From the NCBI GenBank assembly GCA_005239435.1, contig SZNP01000007.1, positions 62,001 through 126,000 of the forward strand: a stretch of DNA of 64,000 nt, given 5' to 3'. The notes beneath the pieces were generated by a model. The model did no database searches, was not told the origin of the DNA, and saw only the letters and a list, made by a program, of their open reading frames with translations. Numbering within the stretch: position 1 is the first letter of the stretch; each line of letters begins with the position of its first letter. Shown one piece after another: positions 1 through 8,882 of this stretch. A program made the position numbers and the translations under genes. This DNA is from Halorussus salinisoli (lineage in GTDB: Archaea > Halobacteriota > Halobacteria > Halobacteriales > Haladaptataceae).

Positions 1-231
1 CGACGGCTCACCGAGCGCGGCGAGTCGGAGACCAAGGCCCGGGAAAACGCCGAGAGCGAGGCCCTCGACGTGATTCTCTCGGAGGCCGTGAATCGCCACG
101 GCGTCGAGAACGTCTACGAAATCGAGACGACCGACCGCGCGCCCGACGAGGTCGCCGCCGAAATCGCGGCGGTGGTCGCGGGCGACCGAGAACCGAGCGC
201 CGGAGAGGTGTCGTACATCGACTACCTATGA
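1..231 (+). CDS. AK6/Fap7-like adenylate kinase family protein (C-terminal part)
   Basis: Open from base 1 in frame, ending at TGA 229-231; the N-terminal half, including the P-loop, lies outside the window. The remaining 76 residues begin RRLTERGES and contain KARENAESEALDVILSEAV, which resembles the C-terminal part of archaeal AK6/Fap7-type kinases (ATP-dependent NMP phosphorylation and a role in ribosome maturation in the family). It ends in the conserved-looking SYIDYL. The stop overlaps the ATG of the next gene (ATGA), so the two are translationally coupled. The call rests on the C-terminal half and this common haloarchaeal gene pairing, hence moderate confidence. Confidence 0.6.
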   Translation, partial: RRLTERGESETKARENAESEALDVILSEAVNRHGVENVYEIETTDRAPDEVAAEIAAVVAGDREPSAGEVSYIDYL

Positions 232-836
232 CGCTCGACCAGTTCCGACACGTCGCCGACCGGATGCTCGACCCCTTCGTCTCGCTATCGACCAGACTCG
301 GTTTGACGCCCGACGCGGTCAGCGTCGTCGCCTTCGCGCTGGCTGGCGGCGCTGGCGGAGCCTTCTACCTGGGCGGACAGGCGTCCGTCTGGTATCTCGC
401 AGGGGCCGTCCTCGTCTTCCTGAACGGGTGGCTCGACCTGCTCGACGGCGCACTGGCGCGAGAACTCGGCACCGACTCGAAGGCTGGCGACCTGTTGGAC
501 CACGTACTGGACCGCTACGCCGACGTCGTGATTATCACGGGAATGGCGGCCGGAGTCGGCCGGTACGCGCTCGGTCTCGCGGCCGTGACGGGCGTGCTGA
601 TGACCTCCTACCTCGGGACGCAGGCCCAAGCGGTCGGACTCGACCGGGTGTACGGCGGACTGCTCGGCCGGGCCGACCGACTCGCCCTCGTCGGCGTTAC
701 GGGCGTCGTCGCTGCCGTGGTGTCGGCGACGCCGGTGGGGTTGTCCGTCGTGGCGTGGTTGCTCGTCGTCTTCGCGGTCGTCGGCCACTTCACGGCGCTC
801 CAGCGATTCTACTACGCGTGGCGAGCGTTGTCGTAG
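228..836 (+). CDS. CDP-alcohol phosphatidyltransferase (archaetidylinositol phosphate synthase-like)
   Basis: A 202-residue integral membrane enzyme of the CDP-alcohol phosphatidyltransferase family. It shows the complete signature D-x2-D-G-x2-A-R-x8-G-x3-D-x3-D, beginning DLLDGALAR and ending DLLDHVLD (about residues 69-95), which binds the metal and the CDP moiety. Several hydrophobic segments surround it, as expected for a 6-TM fold. It transfers a phosphoalcohol onto CDP-archaeol; the acceptor (inositol phosphate, glycerol phosphate or serine) cannot be told from sequence. The start ATG overlaps the stop of the upstream kinase gene. Confidence 0.85.
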   Translation: MTLDQFRHVADRMLDPFVSLSTRLGLTPDAVSVVAFALAGGAGGAFYLGGQASVWYLAGAVLVFLNGWLDLLDGALARELGTDSKAGDLLDHVLDRYADVVIITGMAAGVGRYALGLAAVTGVLMTSYLGTQAQAVGLDRVYGGLLGRADRLALVGVTGVVAAVVSATPVGLSVVAWLLVVFAVVGHFTALQRFYYAWRALS

Positions 837-939
837 ACGCGACCGCTGGCCCGGTCCGGACCGGTGACGGTGCGCGTCAGACGTTTAGTCACCTTTTTCA
901 ACCCCGGTAGCGTCGAAATCAACGAGGTAGAGAAGTGTC

Positions 940-1194
940 ATGACGGATGAAAGACCGGGTGAAACGGGTATCAACGTCGACTTGGACGACATACTGCCGG
1001 CGAACAGTCACATCAGCATGGACGAGTTTCTCGACGTGGCCGAGGAGGTGGACTCGCTGTTCGAGTTGAGCCGTGAAACCCGACTCTCGCGGGAAACCTG
1101 CCGGCGCGTTCTGAAGTACTTCGAGCGAAGCGAAGAAGTCAAACAGGGGTTCGGGTATCTCCGCGACCAGCAGAACGACGACCGCCTGCCGTAA
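940..1194 (+). CDS. Small hypothetical protein
   Basis: An 84-residue acidic, soluble protein of unknown function. The first ~30 residues are acidic; residues ~45-75 (ELSRETRLSRETCRRVLKYF) look like a helix-turn-helix-type helical pair, so a DNA- or protein-binding role is conceivable but not shown. A TTTAG element near 885 could be its TATA box, with a leader of about 28 bases. Codon use matches its neighbours. Not recognised as a named family. Confidence 0.6.
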   Translation: MTDERPGETGINVDLDDILPANSHISMDEFLDVAEEVDSLFELSRETRLSRETCRRVLKYFERSEEVKQGFGYLRDQQNDDRLP

Positions 1195-1249
1195 TAGCGG
1201 TCCCGCTCGACGCCCGGCGTCGGGGTCCGGCGGTCCTCACGGCGTGTAA

Positions 1250-1255
1250 TTTAAG
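1250..1255 (+). promoter_or_regulatory. TATA box of aMBF1 gene
   Basis: TTTAAG centred 27 bases before the ATG at 1280. That spacing places the transcription start at or next to the start codon, the leaderless arrangement usual in haloarchaea. Confidence 0.6.
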
Positions 1256-1279
1256 AGCGGCGACAGACTACCCACCAGT

Positions 1280-1801
1280 ATGGTTCAGTGTGAGATGTGC
1301 GGTGCCGAGACGAGTTCCCCGAAGACTGTCAAAGTCGAGGGGGCCGAGCTAGACGTCTGCGACAACTGCTCGGACTTCGGGACCGAAGTCAAGACCCAAG
1401 ACGACTCCAGTTCTACCTCTACTAAATACTCGACTTCGTCGTCGGGGAGTTCCTCCTCGTCCTCGACGAGTACGTCTTCGAGTTCGTCTCAGTCGCGGCG
1501 CTCGGACATGTTCGACGACATGGACGAGATCGCTCAAGACTACGACGACCGCATCCGAAACGCCCGCGAGAGTACCGGCATGAGTCAGGAGGACCTCGCC
1601 GACGAACTCAACGAGAAGGCCAGCCTCATCCGAAAGTTGGAACGCGGCGACATGCTTCCGAGCGACGAAGTGAAAGAAAAGCTCGAAAACGAACTCGGCG
1701 TCCAGCTCACGTCCGGTGGCTCCGCCGACGACGAAGAGTGGAACGGCGGCAGTTCGTCCGGCGAGTACACGCTCGGCGACGTGGTCAAGCGGAAGGACTG
1801 A
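1280..1801 (+). CDS. Archaeal multiprotein bridging factor aMBF1
   Basis: A 173-residue transcription-associated factor. An N-terminal zinc ribbon has C5/C8 (CEMC) and C27/C30 (CDNC). A Ser/Thr-rich linker (residues ~44-75, nearly all S and T) follows, then a Cro/CI-type helix-turn-helix (residues ~90-150, with RNARESTGMSQEDLADEL) as in eukaryotic MBF1 and archaeal aMBF1. Family members bridge regulators and the basal machinery or bind the small ribosomal subunit. It sits directly before tpiA, a common haloarchaeal neighbourhood. The Ser-rich linker is unusually long and pure for this otherwise acidic protein. Confidence 0.9.
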   Translation: MVQCEMCGAETSSPKTVKVEGAELDVCDNCSDFGTEVKTQDDSSSTSTKYSTSSSGSSSSSSTSTSSSSSQSRRSDMFDDMDEIAQDYDDRIRNARESTGMSQEDLADELNEKASLIRKLERGDMLPSDEVKEKLENELGVQLTSGGSADDEEWNGGSSSGEYTLGDVVKRKD

Positions 1802-2007
1802 GACGACGCGACGACCGTTTCCGGCGACCGAGCGCGTCCGAGTCTGCGACTCGGACGCTTTCTCCCGTAATCTGCTCGCTCGCAGTACATCTGATGCGCT
1901 TCGTGGGGTGTCAGGTAGCGTGGGCTCCGGTCGCGGCTTTCGAAACCGCTACTGCGTCTCCGACTTCTGCGGTACGTAGTTCCGAAGTTCTGCTCCGTTC
2001 TCGCAAC

Positions 2008-2014
2008 CTATTAG
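2008..2014 (+). promoter_or_regulatory. TATA box of tpiA
   Basis: CTATTAG centred about 28 bases before the ATG at 2039, implying a leaderless transcript and independent transcription from the aMBF1 gene upstream. Confidence 0.5.
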
Positions 2015-2038
2015 TCGCGCCCGGCAGTCGGTTCGCGT

Positions 2039-2683
2039 ATGAAAGTCGTCGTCAACCTGAAAGCCTACCCCTGTGATCCAGTCGAAGTCGCCACCGCCGC
2101 CCGCGAGGTCAGCGACGAGTCGGGCGTGGACATCGCCGTCGCGCCGCAGGCCGCCCACCTCGAACGGGTCGCCGAAACCGGCGTCGAGACGTGGGCGCAG
2201 CACGTCAGCGCGGTCGAACACGGCAGTCACACCGGTTCGACGCTGGCCGAGGCCGCCGCGGAGGCGGGCGCGACCGGCACGCTCCTCAACCACTCCGAGC
2301 GACGACTGAAACTCGCCGACATCGACGCCGCGCTCGAGGCGGCCGAGCGCGCGGACCTCGAAACCTGCGTCTGTGCGAACAACCCCGACCAAATCGGGGC
2401 CGTCGCAGCGCTCGGCCCGGTCGCGGTAGCGGTCGAACCGCCGGAACTCATCGGCACCGGTACGCCCGTCAGCAAGGCCGACCCCGACATCGTCACCGAC
2501 GCCGTGGCGGCCGCCGAGGCCGTGGACGACTCCGTGCCGGTCTACTGCGGTGCCGGGATTTCGACCGGCGAGGACCTGACCTCCGCACAGGACCTCGGTG
2601 CCGAGGGCGTCCTTCTGGCCAGCGGCGTGGCGAAGGCCGACGACCCGAAGGCGGCGCTGGAGGACCTGGTGGCCCCGTTGTAG
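2039..2683 (+). CDS. tpiA: Triosephosphate isomerase, archaeal type
   Basis: A 214-residue TIM-barrel enzyme that interconverts glyceraldehyde 3-phosphate and dihydroxyacetone phosphate in the cytoplasm. The short archaeal form is clear. N6/K8 of VNLKAYP supply the substrate-binding lysine, the catalytic histidine is in LLNHSERR, the catalytic glutamate is in [12 protein letters not shown], and the phosphate-gripping loop is [11 protein letters not shown]. Bacterial TIMs are ~250 residues, so the length itself supports the archaeal type. It is complete, with no frame disruption. Confidence 0.95.
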   Translation: MKVVVNLKAYPCDPVEVATAAREVSDESGVDIAVAPQAAHLERVAETGVETWAQHVSAVEHGSHTGSTLAEAAAEAGATGTLLNHSERRLKLADIDAALEAAERADLETCVCANNPDQIGAVAALGPVAVAVEPPELIGTGTPVSKADPDIVTDAVAAAEAVDDSVPVYCGAGISTGEDLTSAQDLGAEGVLLASGVAKADDPKAALEDLVAPL

Positions 2684-3034
2684 TCCAGGTGGTTTTATCT
2701 GTCTTTCGGAATGTTGAATAGGTTCTTGAAGTGCATTTTCATTCTTTAAACGATTGTATATATTTGCGCGAGTGAGCGAGAGTGGTACGAGGGTCCTCCT
2801 CGCTACGCACCGCAGTCCATTCCGAAGACGCGAACGAGTGGAACGTCCGCGCCGCTCGCGCGACCGGGCGGCCGCTTTCAGTCTACCCAGACGGTGGTTC
2901 TGTCGGCCAGCCGTCACTCGTGGACTGATCGGCCTGCCATCGTTCGTGGACTGGTCGATGTGCCATCGCACCTGCAAACAGCGACCTGCTTCCGCGACCC
3001 GAACTTTCAACTGTCGTCCACGTGATTCGGTCCC
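2684..3034 (+). other. Gene-free stretch between tpiA and the S9 peptidase gene
   Basis: 351 bases. The first 100 are AT-rich (poly-T and TATATATT near 2755-2765), the rest is GC-rich. No convincing reading frame, tRNA or repeat was seen. It probably holds the tpiA termination region and the peptidase promoter. Confidence 0.5.
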
Positions 3035-4876
3035 ATGAAACGGGACGTACGACGCTACTTCACGGCTCGAAAGACGGTCGCGCCGACGCTCGCGCCCGAC
3101 GGGCGACTGGCGTTCCTCGCCGACACGACCGGCACGAAACAGGTCTGGACCACCGACGAACCCGGCGCGTGGCCCCGACAGCGTACCTTCTACGACGAGC
3201 GCGTCTCGTTCGCGTCGTGGTCGCCCGCGGGCGACGCGGTCGTCTTCGGCAAGGACACCGGGGCCGACGAACACGACCAGCTATTCCGTCTCGACCCCGA
3301 GGACGGGAGTATCGACCAGTTGACCGACGACCCCGACGCGATTCACCTCTGGGGCGGGTGGCACCCCGACGGCGAGAATATCGTGTTCGCCGCCAATCGA
3401 CGCGACCGGTCGCGCTTCGACGTCTACGTGATGGACGCAGACGGCGGGGACCCCCGACTCACCAGCGAGAGCGACGAGGACGGCTTCCTGAGCGTCGAAG
3501 GGTGGAGTCCGTCGGGCGACTCCCTCGTCGTCCAGAAGTCCCGCGCGAGTTCCGACGACGACCTCTTCGTCGTGGACGCCGAAACCGGCGAGCGACGCCA
3601 CGTCACGCCGCACTCGGGCCACGTTCGGTATCACCATCCGGCGTTCGGTCCCGACGGCGACGCCCTCTACTGCGTGAGTGACGCCAACGCAGACACGCCG
3701 GAACTGGTCCGAATCGACCTCGACGAACTGACGACCGAGACGGTCGCGTCCGGCGGAGACCGGAGCATCGACAGTCTGGCGTTCGACGCCGGATCGCGCC
3801 GTGTCGCGCTGACCCGGAACGTCGAGGGCTACTCGGAACTCCGCGTCGGACGACTGACCGGCCCGACGGACGTCGACCTCCACGAAGTGGACCTGTCCGA
3901 GGCCGGCCTCCGTGAGGGCGTGGTCCAAGACCTCGTCGTCGGACCGGACGGCGAGCGAGTCGCCGCGGCGGTGTCCGCACCCGACTGCAACCACTCGGTG
4001 TTCGTCGCGGACGCGACGAGCACCGAGACCGGCGAATCGCCCGAGGTCGAACGCTGGACGCGGCCCTCGCCCGGCGGCATCGAACTCGACGCCTACGACT
4101 CGCCCGACCTCGTCCGCTACGAGACGTTCGATGGCCGGCAGATTCCGGCGTACTTCGCGCTACCCGACGAAGCGGTCCGCGAATCGAAGACGGAGGGTGT
4201 TCCAGTCGTCGTCGACATCCACGGCGGCCCGCACCACCAGCGTCGGCCCTGGTTCCGACCAGTTCGCCAGTTCCTCCTCGACGCTGGCTACGCCGTCTTC
4301 GAACCGAACGTCCGGGGGTCGTCGGGCTACGGTCGGGAGTACGCCGCGCTCGACGATGTAGAGAACCGGATGGACTCGGTTCAGGACGTCGCCGAGGCCG
4401 TGGACTGGCTCTGCGACCGGCCCGAAATCGACTCGGAGGGCGTCGTCGCCTACGGCCGCTCGTACGGCGGGTTCATGGTGCTCGCGGCCATCACGGAGTA
4501 TCCGGACCTCTGGACCGCGGCCGTGGAGTTCGTCGGCATCGCCAACTGGGTGACGTTCCTCGAAAACACGGGCGACTGGCGGCGTTCACACCGCGAGGCC
4601 GAGTACGGGTCGCTCGCCGACGACCGCGAGTTCCTCGAATCCATCAGTCCCATCCACTCGGTCGAGGAGATTCGGTGCCCGCTGTTCGTCCAGCACGGTG
4701 CGAACGACCCCCGCGTCCCGGTCGGTGAGGCCCGCCAAATCGCCGAGGAAGTCCAGTCGCAGGGCGTCCCCGTCGAATCGCTGGTCTTCGAGGACGAGGG
4801 CCACCACACCACGAAGTTGGACAATCGAATCGAGATGTTCGAGAGAATCGCGGCGTTTCTAGACGAACACGTCTGA
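3035..4876 (+). CDS. S9 family prolyl oligopeptidase / acylaminoacyl-peptidase-like
   Basis: A 613-residue serine peptidase. The first ~340 residues form a WD/beta-propeller-type domain with repeated WSPAGD, WHPDGEN and FGPDGD blades. The C-terminal alpha/beta-hydrolase domain carries the catalytic triad: S476 in YGRSYGGF, D558 in HGANDPRVPV and H590 or H591 in DEGHHTT. The oxyanion/HGGP motif (DIHGGPHHQ) is present. The propeller gates access, so the enzyme should cleave short peptides or acyl-amino acids. There is no signal peptide, so it is likely cytoplasmic. It is transcribed alone. Confidence 0.9.
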   Translation: MKRDVRRYFTARKTVAPTLAPDGRLAFLADTTGTKQVWTTDEPGAWPRQRTFYDERVSFASWSPAGDAVVFGKDTGADEHDQLFRLDPEDGSIDQLTDDPDAIHLWGGWHPDGENIVFAANRRDRSRFDVYVMDADGGDPRLTSESDEDGFLSVEGWSPSGDSLVVQKSRASSDDDLFVVDAETGERRHVTPHSGHVRYHHPAFGPDGDALYCVSDANADTPELVRIDLDELTTETVASGGDRSIDSLAFDAGSRRVALTRNVEGYSELRVGRLTGPTDVDLHEVDLSEAGLREGVVQDLVVGPDGERVAAAVSAPDCNHSVFVADATSTETGESPEVERWTRPSPGGIELDAYDSPDLVRYETFDGRQIPAYFALPDEAVRESKTEGVPVVVDIHGGPHHQRRPWFRPVRQFLLDAGYAVFEPNVRGSSGYGREYAALDDVENRMDSVQDVAEAVDWLCDRPEIDSEGVVAYGRSYGGFMVLAAITEYPDLWTAAVEFVGIANWVTFLENTGDWRRSHREAEYGSLADDREFLESISPIHSVEEIRCPLFVQHGANDPRVPVGEARQIAEEVQSQGVPVESLVFEDEGHHTTKLDNRIEMFERIAAFLDEHV

Positions 4877-5059
4877 TTTCGACGGTTTCGGTATCTGTCG
4901 GCGGTTCTGGACCGTCGGTCGTCCCATGCTCGGTCACGCGGGACGTGAACGAAGTGAGCGTCCGAGAAGTGCAGTCAGTTGCGGAGGTCGTGACTATCGC
5001 GGTGCGGTTGCGGTTCTCGTTTGCGTCGGTAGTCGATAGCTTCGCCGAACCGCCTCGCG

Positions 5060-5335
5060 TCACTCCTCGCCGACGATGATCCAGTGGTCGTCGTCCTGCT
5101 TCTCCAGAATCGACTCCTCGCGCATCCGGACGACGTAGCCCGTGACGGTGTTCTCCAGTTCGTGGTCGGGCTTGACCCGGACGAGATTACCGAGCACCTG
5201 CGCAGAGGGCGGTTTCTGGGCCGCGCCGCAGTCGTAGATGGTCAGCAGTTCGGTCTCGCGCTCGTCGTAGACGACGACGTAGGCGTGCTGTGGGAGTTTC
5301 CACCTGTCCTCGCCCGCCTGCGCCAGCGTGTTCAT
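5060..5335 (-). CDS. Conserved-looking hypothetical protein
   Basis: A 91-residue soluble protein beginning MNTLAQAGEDRW. It has alternating hydrophobic strands (HAYVVVYDE, LLTIYDCG, TGYVVRMRE), suggesting a small beta-rich domain, and ends ...DDHWIIVGEE. A single cysteine and no zinc motif are seen. It lies 95 bases downstream of the HerA-like ATPase gene on the same strand and could be co-transcribed. Function not recognised. Confidence 0.6.
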   Translation of the reverse strand: MNTLAQAGEDRWKLPQHAYVVVYDERETELLTIYDCGAAQKPPSAQVLGNLVRVKPDHELENTVTGYVVRMREESILEKQDDDHWIIVGEE

Positions 5336-5430
5336 GCGCGGGACTACTCGAAGGCGCTGTAAAAGTGAGTCGGTGATCGCCTGCGGGTCTCAAAGAGCGC
5401 CAGCAGAGTTGCAGCGCCAGCGACTCGCGT

Positions 5431-7035
5431 TCACTCCACGTCCGGCAGTTCCTCGGCGACCGTCGCCAACGCCTCGCTCCGCGTGTCGTCGTCCATCTCG
5501 CCGTCGGTCAGCGCCGCGAGCAGACTCGGCAGGGCGGCGACGTACTCGCCGCTTCCGGCGTGCTGGACGAACCCGCGCTGGCGGAGCGTCCGGTTGTGGT
5601 TGTACGCGAGTTCGCGGTCCTCGGGGCCACCTGCGGTGACGTGGGCCTCGACCGGAGTCGCCGGTCCCTCCCGGAGGTAGTAGGCGAGCATCGCGCGCTC
5701 GACCGGTTCGAGCGCGTCGAGTTCCCGACGGATGGCGTCGAGAGGGCCGCGGTCGTCCGTAGACTCCTCGTCTGTGGCGTCGTCGGTATCGTGCTCAGTT
5801 TCCGTCGCTTCGGTGCCCTCGCCTTCGGCAGTCTTCGTCTTTGCGTCCTTCGCCTCCGCTTGCTCGAAGCCACCGAGGTCGGCCTGCTGGGCCCGCTGGT
5901 CGCTCCCTACGACTCGTCCGCCCGAGGTCTGGCCGCCGACCGGCGTCGCCTGTCCGCCGGTATCGACGTAGGGGTTCGCGCGCTGGTTTCGGGAGGTGTC
6001 GAGCATCGCCTTGGCGAACTTGTCGGCGACCTCCTCCATCTCGCGGGCCTCCTCCAGTTGGCGTTCGAGGTCGGTGATGCGCTCGTCTTTCTTTTGAACC
6101 TCCCGTTGCAACTCCTCGATTCGGTCCTCCCTGCGACTCTCCTCCTCGCTTATCTCCCGGAGGTCGCTCACGAGGTCGTCGCTGACCGACTTGAGGTCCG
6201 GTCGCTCGAAGTCGTCGAGTCCGGGCGTGGCTCCGGCGTCGAACGTCTGCTTGCGGTGGAACTGGACCCGGCGGGTCTCCTCGGACCAGTCGGTCGTCAT
6301 GAACGCCTCGCCGTCGCCCATGTCCTCGATGGCGTCGGCGTACTCGTTGCCGAGGATTCGACCGACGACCTTGGTGTCGTTGTTCCACGTCAGTCGGTGC
6401 CACACCAGCCAGTCGCATTGGGTGATGAAGTCCTTCTTCACGTCGGCCGGGCGTTGGCTGATACCCGCGATGCCGAGACCGTGCTTGCGGCCGCGTTTAC
6501 CGATTTTGATGAGCATCCGTCCGCACTCGTCCATCCCGCCGCCTTCGGGGATGTACTCGTGGACCTCCTCCACCACCATCAGGAAGGGTTTCTTCAGCTT
6601 CTTCTCCTTCGCGAAGAGTTGGCGCGCGACCTCGGTGAGCAGTTCCTTGCCCTCCTCCTCGTTCAGGTATCCCGACACGTCGAGGATGATGGGCACGTTA
6701 TCCTCCAGCGCCAGCGAGGCCAGTCGCTCGGCGTGCTCGGGGTTGACTTGGATGTCGCACTCCTCGTCGGCCCCGGCGTGTAACAGTTCGTACTCCTCCT
6801 TGAGACCGTAGTACTCCCCGTCTGTGTCCACCAGCATTACCGGGTAGCCGCCGTCTAAGAGTTTCTCGGCGACGACGCTCATGGTGTTCGACTTGCCTGA
6901 CCCGGACTTGCCGGTGATGAACGCCCGGCCGGTCAGTACCTCCACGACGGGCAGTTCCACGGGGTCGCCGGGGTCGCCGTCCTCGCCGCCTTTCCCGGCA
7001 CTCACCTCGGCCACGTCGATGGTCTCCTGCGACAT
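5431..7035 (-). CDS. HerA-like (DUF87) P-loop ATPase
   Basis: A 534-residue ATPase of the HerA/FtsK superfamily. The Walker A motif is at about residues 42-50 (TGKSGSGKSN) and Walker B at LMVVEEVHEY. A C-terminal arginine/SQRP region (GISQRPADVKKDFITQCD) is typical of HerA-type motors. Residues ~330-400 form a charged coiled coil (IEELQREVQKKDERITDLER), followed by an acidic Q/T linker and a C-terminal winged-helix-like domain. I chose the ATG at 7033-7035 because the upstream in-frame extension is not protein-like and overlaps the promoter (CATAAA on + at 7065, i.e. TTTATG on -). No NurA nuclease partner is adjacent. Confidence 0.85.
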   Translation of the reverse strand: MSQETIDVAEVSAGKGGEDGDPGDPVELPVVEVLTGRAFITGKSGSGKSNTMSVVAEKLLDGGYPVMLVDTDGEYYGLKEEYELLHAGADEECDIQVNPEHAERLASLALEDNVPIILDVSGYLNEEEGKELLTEVARQLFAKEKKLKKPFLMVVEEVHEYIPEGGGMDECGRMLIKIGKRGRKHGLGIAGISQRPADVKKDFITQCDWLVWHRLTWNNDTKVVGRILGNEYADAIEDMGDGEAFMTTDWSEETRRVQFHRKQTFDAGATPGLDDFERPDLKSVSDDLVSDLREISEEESRREDRIEELQREVQKKDERITDLERQLEEAREMEEVADKFAKAMLDTSRNQRANPYVDTGGQATPVGGQTSGGRVVGSDQRAQQADLGGFEQAEAKDAKTKTAEGEGTEATETEHDTDDATDEESTDDRGPLDAIRRELDALEPVERAMLAYYLREGPATPVEAHVTAGGPEDRELAYNHNRTLRQRGFVQHAGSGEYVAALPSLLAALTDGEMDDDTRSEALATVAEELPDVE

Positions 7036-7146
7036 CTCTTGACGGCTACCTCTCGCCCGTGCCTCATAAACGGTCGGGGGTCGCGCTCCGTGGCGGAACC
7101 CTGCCCTAGGAAGAGAATCACCCCGAAAAAGGCAACTTCGCCGTAA

Positions 7147-7154
7147 GATATATA
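7147..7154 (+). promoter_or_regulatory. TATA box before the pentapeptide-channel gene
   Basis: Run of alternating A and T (AGATATATATGG). It predicts a transcription start near 7175-7180 and so a leader of about 36 bases before the ATG at 7214. An ATG at 7154 overlaps this box and is therefore an unlikely start. Confidence 0.5.
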
Positions 7155-7213
7155 TGGATTCTGTCCTATTCACAGGCGAACGAGATTTGAAAAGCGAAGG
7201 CGAAGAAACGGGC

Positions 7214-8266
7214 ATGGACGCCGAAGAGTCCGACCGGTGTGGATACCAGCTCGAAATCGGAGTGACCAAGGCGGACATCGCCACTGAACCGTGCGACCGG
7301 GCCGTGTGGGAGGATCACGACCGCTGCATCTGGCACGCCTCCGTCGACGGGAAGGGGAAAGACCAGCTCGAAGACGCCGATCCGGAGTCTGAGGACGCCA
7401 TCGACGGGGCGTATCTCCAGGAAGCCTCGCTTAACAGCGTCGACTGGTTCGCCGGGACGTCCATGGTCGGGGCCGACTTCACCGGCGCTGACCTGACGGG
7501 GGCCGACCTCTCCGACGCAAACTTGACATTGGCCAAGCTGACGGACGCGACCGCCTTGGGTGCCAACTTTACCGGCGCGAACCTCGAAGGGGCGATTCTC
7601 ACGAACGGGGATCTACGTCGGGCGACGCTCGAACACGCCCGACTTCACGAGACGGTACTCACCAACATGCACATCGGGGCCGGGACGAAGATGGGGGGCG
7701 TCTCCATCTACGACAGGGAGAACGCACCACCCGACCTGCTCGACGAGCGACCGCTGGAGGCAGCAGCCTGGGTGTACCGGCAACTCCAAGCACTGTATCA
7801 AGAGAACGCGCTGCCCGAGTTGGCGCGCCGGAGCTACTACATGGAACGGGACGCCCGGCGGCGGCACGCGTGGGAGCGTTCCAATTACAAGGACGCGATC
7901 AAGTGGGAACTGTCTCGATGGGTGATGCGGTACGGGGAAAGCCCCTATCGGGTACTACTCACGTCGCTCGTCGTGGTCGTCGTGGCTGCACTCGTGTATC
8001 CTCTCACGGGTGGAATCCAGGAGATTCAGGCAGGTCAGCCGGTCACGTACTCGATAGAGGATCCGGAGTCCGCTTCTCCGTGGTGGCTCGGGAGAGTGCT
8101 GTTCAAGAGCCTCTACTTCAGCGTCGTCACGTTCGCCACCCTCGGATTGGGTGACATTCAGCCGATTGGCTCGTTCGCGCGGTTAGTGGCTGGCGTCGAA
8201 TCGGTTCTGGGGTCGCTTCTAGCGGCGCTACTGGTGTTCGTGCTCGCTCGGATCGTGACGTGGTGA
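7214..8266 (+). CDS. Pentapeptide-repeat protein fused to a K+-channel-like pore domain
   Basis: 350 residues from the chosen ATG. The N-terminal Cys/His cluster (C9, C27, C38, H41) could bind zinc. About residues 78-160 are pentapeptide repeats of A(D/N)LxxA type (GADLTGADLSDANL and similar), which fold into a right-handed quadrilateral helix. A charged linker follows, then two transmembrane segments flanking a re-entrant pore with filter TLGLGD, equivalent to the TVGYGD of K+ channels (Ion_trans_2-like). The arrangement suggests a pentapeptide sensor gating an ion pore, but ligand and ion are unknown. It is transcribed alone, divergent from the HerA-like gene. Confidence 0.8.
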   Translation: MDAEESDRCGYQLEIGVTKADIATEPCDRAVWEDHDRCIWHASVDGKGKDQLEDADPESEDAIDGAYLQEASLNSVDWFAGTSMVGADFTGADLTGADLSDANLTLAKLTDATALGANFTGANLEGAILTNGDLRRATLEHARLHETVLTNMHIGAGTKMGGVSIYDRENAPPDLLDERPLEAAAWVYRQLQALYQENALPELARRSYYMERDARRRHAWERSNYKDAIKWELSRWVMRYGESPYRVLLTSLVVVVVAALVYPLTGGIQEIQAGQPVTYSIEDPESASPWWLGRVLFKSLYFSVVTFATLGLGDIQPIGSFARLVAGVESVLGSLLAALLVFVLARIVTW

Positions 8267-8423
8267 AACTCCCCGGACCCAACTCCGACCGACTGCACGG
8301 ACCAACGTAGCGGACCGCGTTGCGCGGTCCGAACCTCGGAGACGACCCCGGCGTTCGGGACGTAACGAACCGTTTCGGGGACAGAACGCACTTCAGTCAG
8401 GGCGACGAGGTATCTACACTACG

Positions 8424-8882
8424 ATGGTTCGGATAGAGGCTACGTGGGTCACGGACTGGCTGGAGAAATCGGTAACCTTCCTTCAGACCGTCATCGCCGC
8501 GTTACTGGTCGTCTTGCTCTTGCTCGGCGTACTCAATCTCGGTCTCACTATCGTCACCTCGCTGATCGCGTTCGACCTGACCGAACCGACTAACATCGTC
8601 TCGCTCATCCGGTCGGCTATCGACATCGCGCTCTACCTGTTCGTCGTCGTGGAACTCTACAAGACCATCGTGGCCTACGTCGAGGCCAAGAGCGTAGTCA
8701 TCGCGGTGATACACGCGGGTCTCATTGCGGTCGTCCGGCAGGTCATCATCTTCAAGCCCGACGACTACAGTCCTACGGAGGCTATCACCATCGCGGGCGT
8801 CTACGTTCTACTACTTGCGGTGTTGCTCCTCGGCTTCTACGTGGTGCACCGTGAGAGAAACGACGAAGCGGAACCCGAGTGA
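8424..8882 (+). CDS. PsiE-like phosphate-starvation-inducible membrane protein
   Basis: A 152-residue protein with four hydrophobic segments (residues ~20-45, ~63-85, ~92-110, ~122-142). The layout and the ELYKTIVAYVE and RQVIIFKP stretches match the PsiE family. The family is named for phosphate-starvation induction in E. coli; its biochemical role is unknown. It follows the channel gene on the same strand after a 157-base gap, so a shared transcript is possible. The C-terminus is acidic and cytoplasmic (RERNDEAEPE). Confidence 0.75.
   Translation: MVRIEATWVTDWLEKSVTFLQTVIAALLVVLLLLGVLNLGLTIVTSLIAFDLTEPTNIVSLIRSAIDIALYLFVVVELYKTIVAYVEAKSVVIAVIHAGLIAVVRQVIIFKPDDYSPTEAITIAGVYVLLLAVLLLGFYVVHRERNDEAEPE

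Noticed and set aside
1949..3274. 441-codon minus-strand frame over tpiA
   Set aside because: Antisense shadow; arginine- and glycine-rich with no motif, and tpiA is certain.
7154..7213. ATG at 7154 as start of the pentapeptide-channel gene
   Set aside because: It lies within the TATA box; the ATG at 7214 gives a sensible leader and N-terminus.
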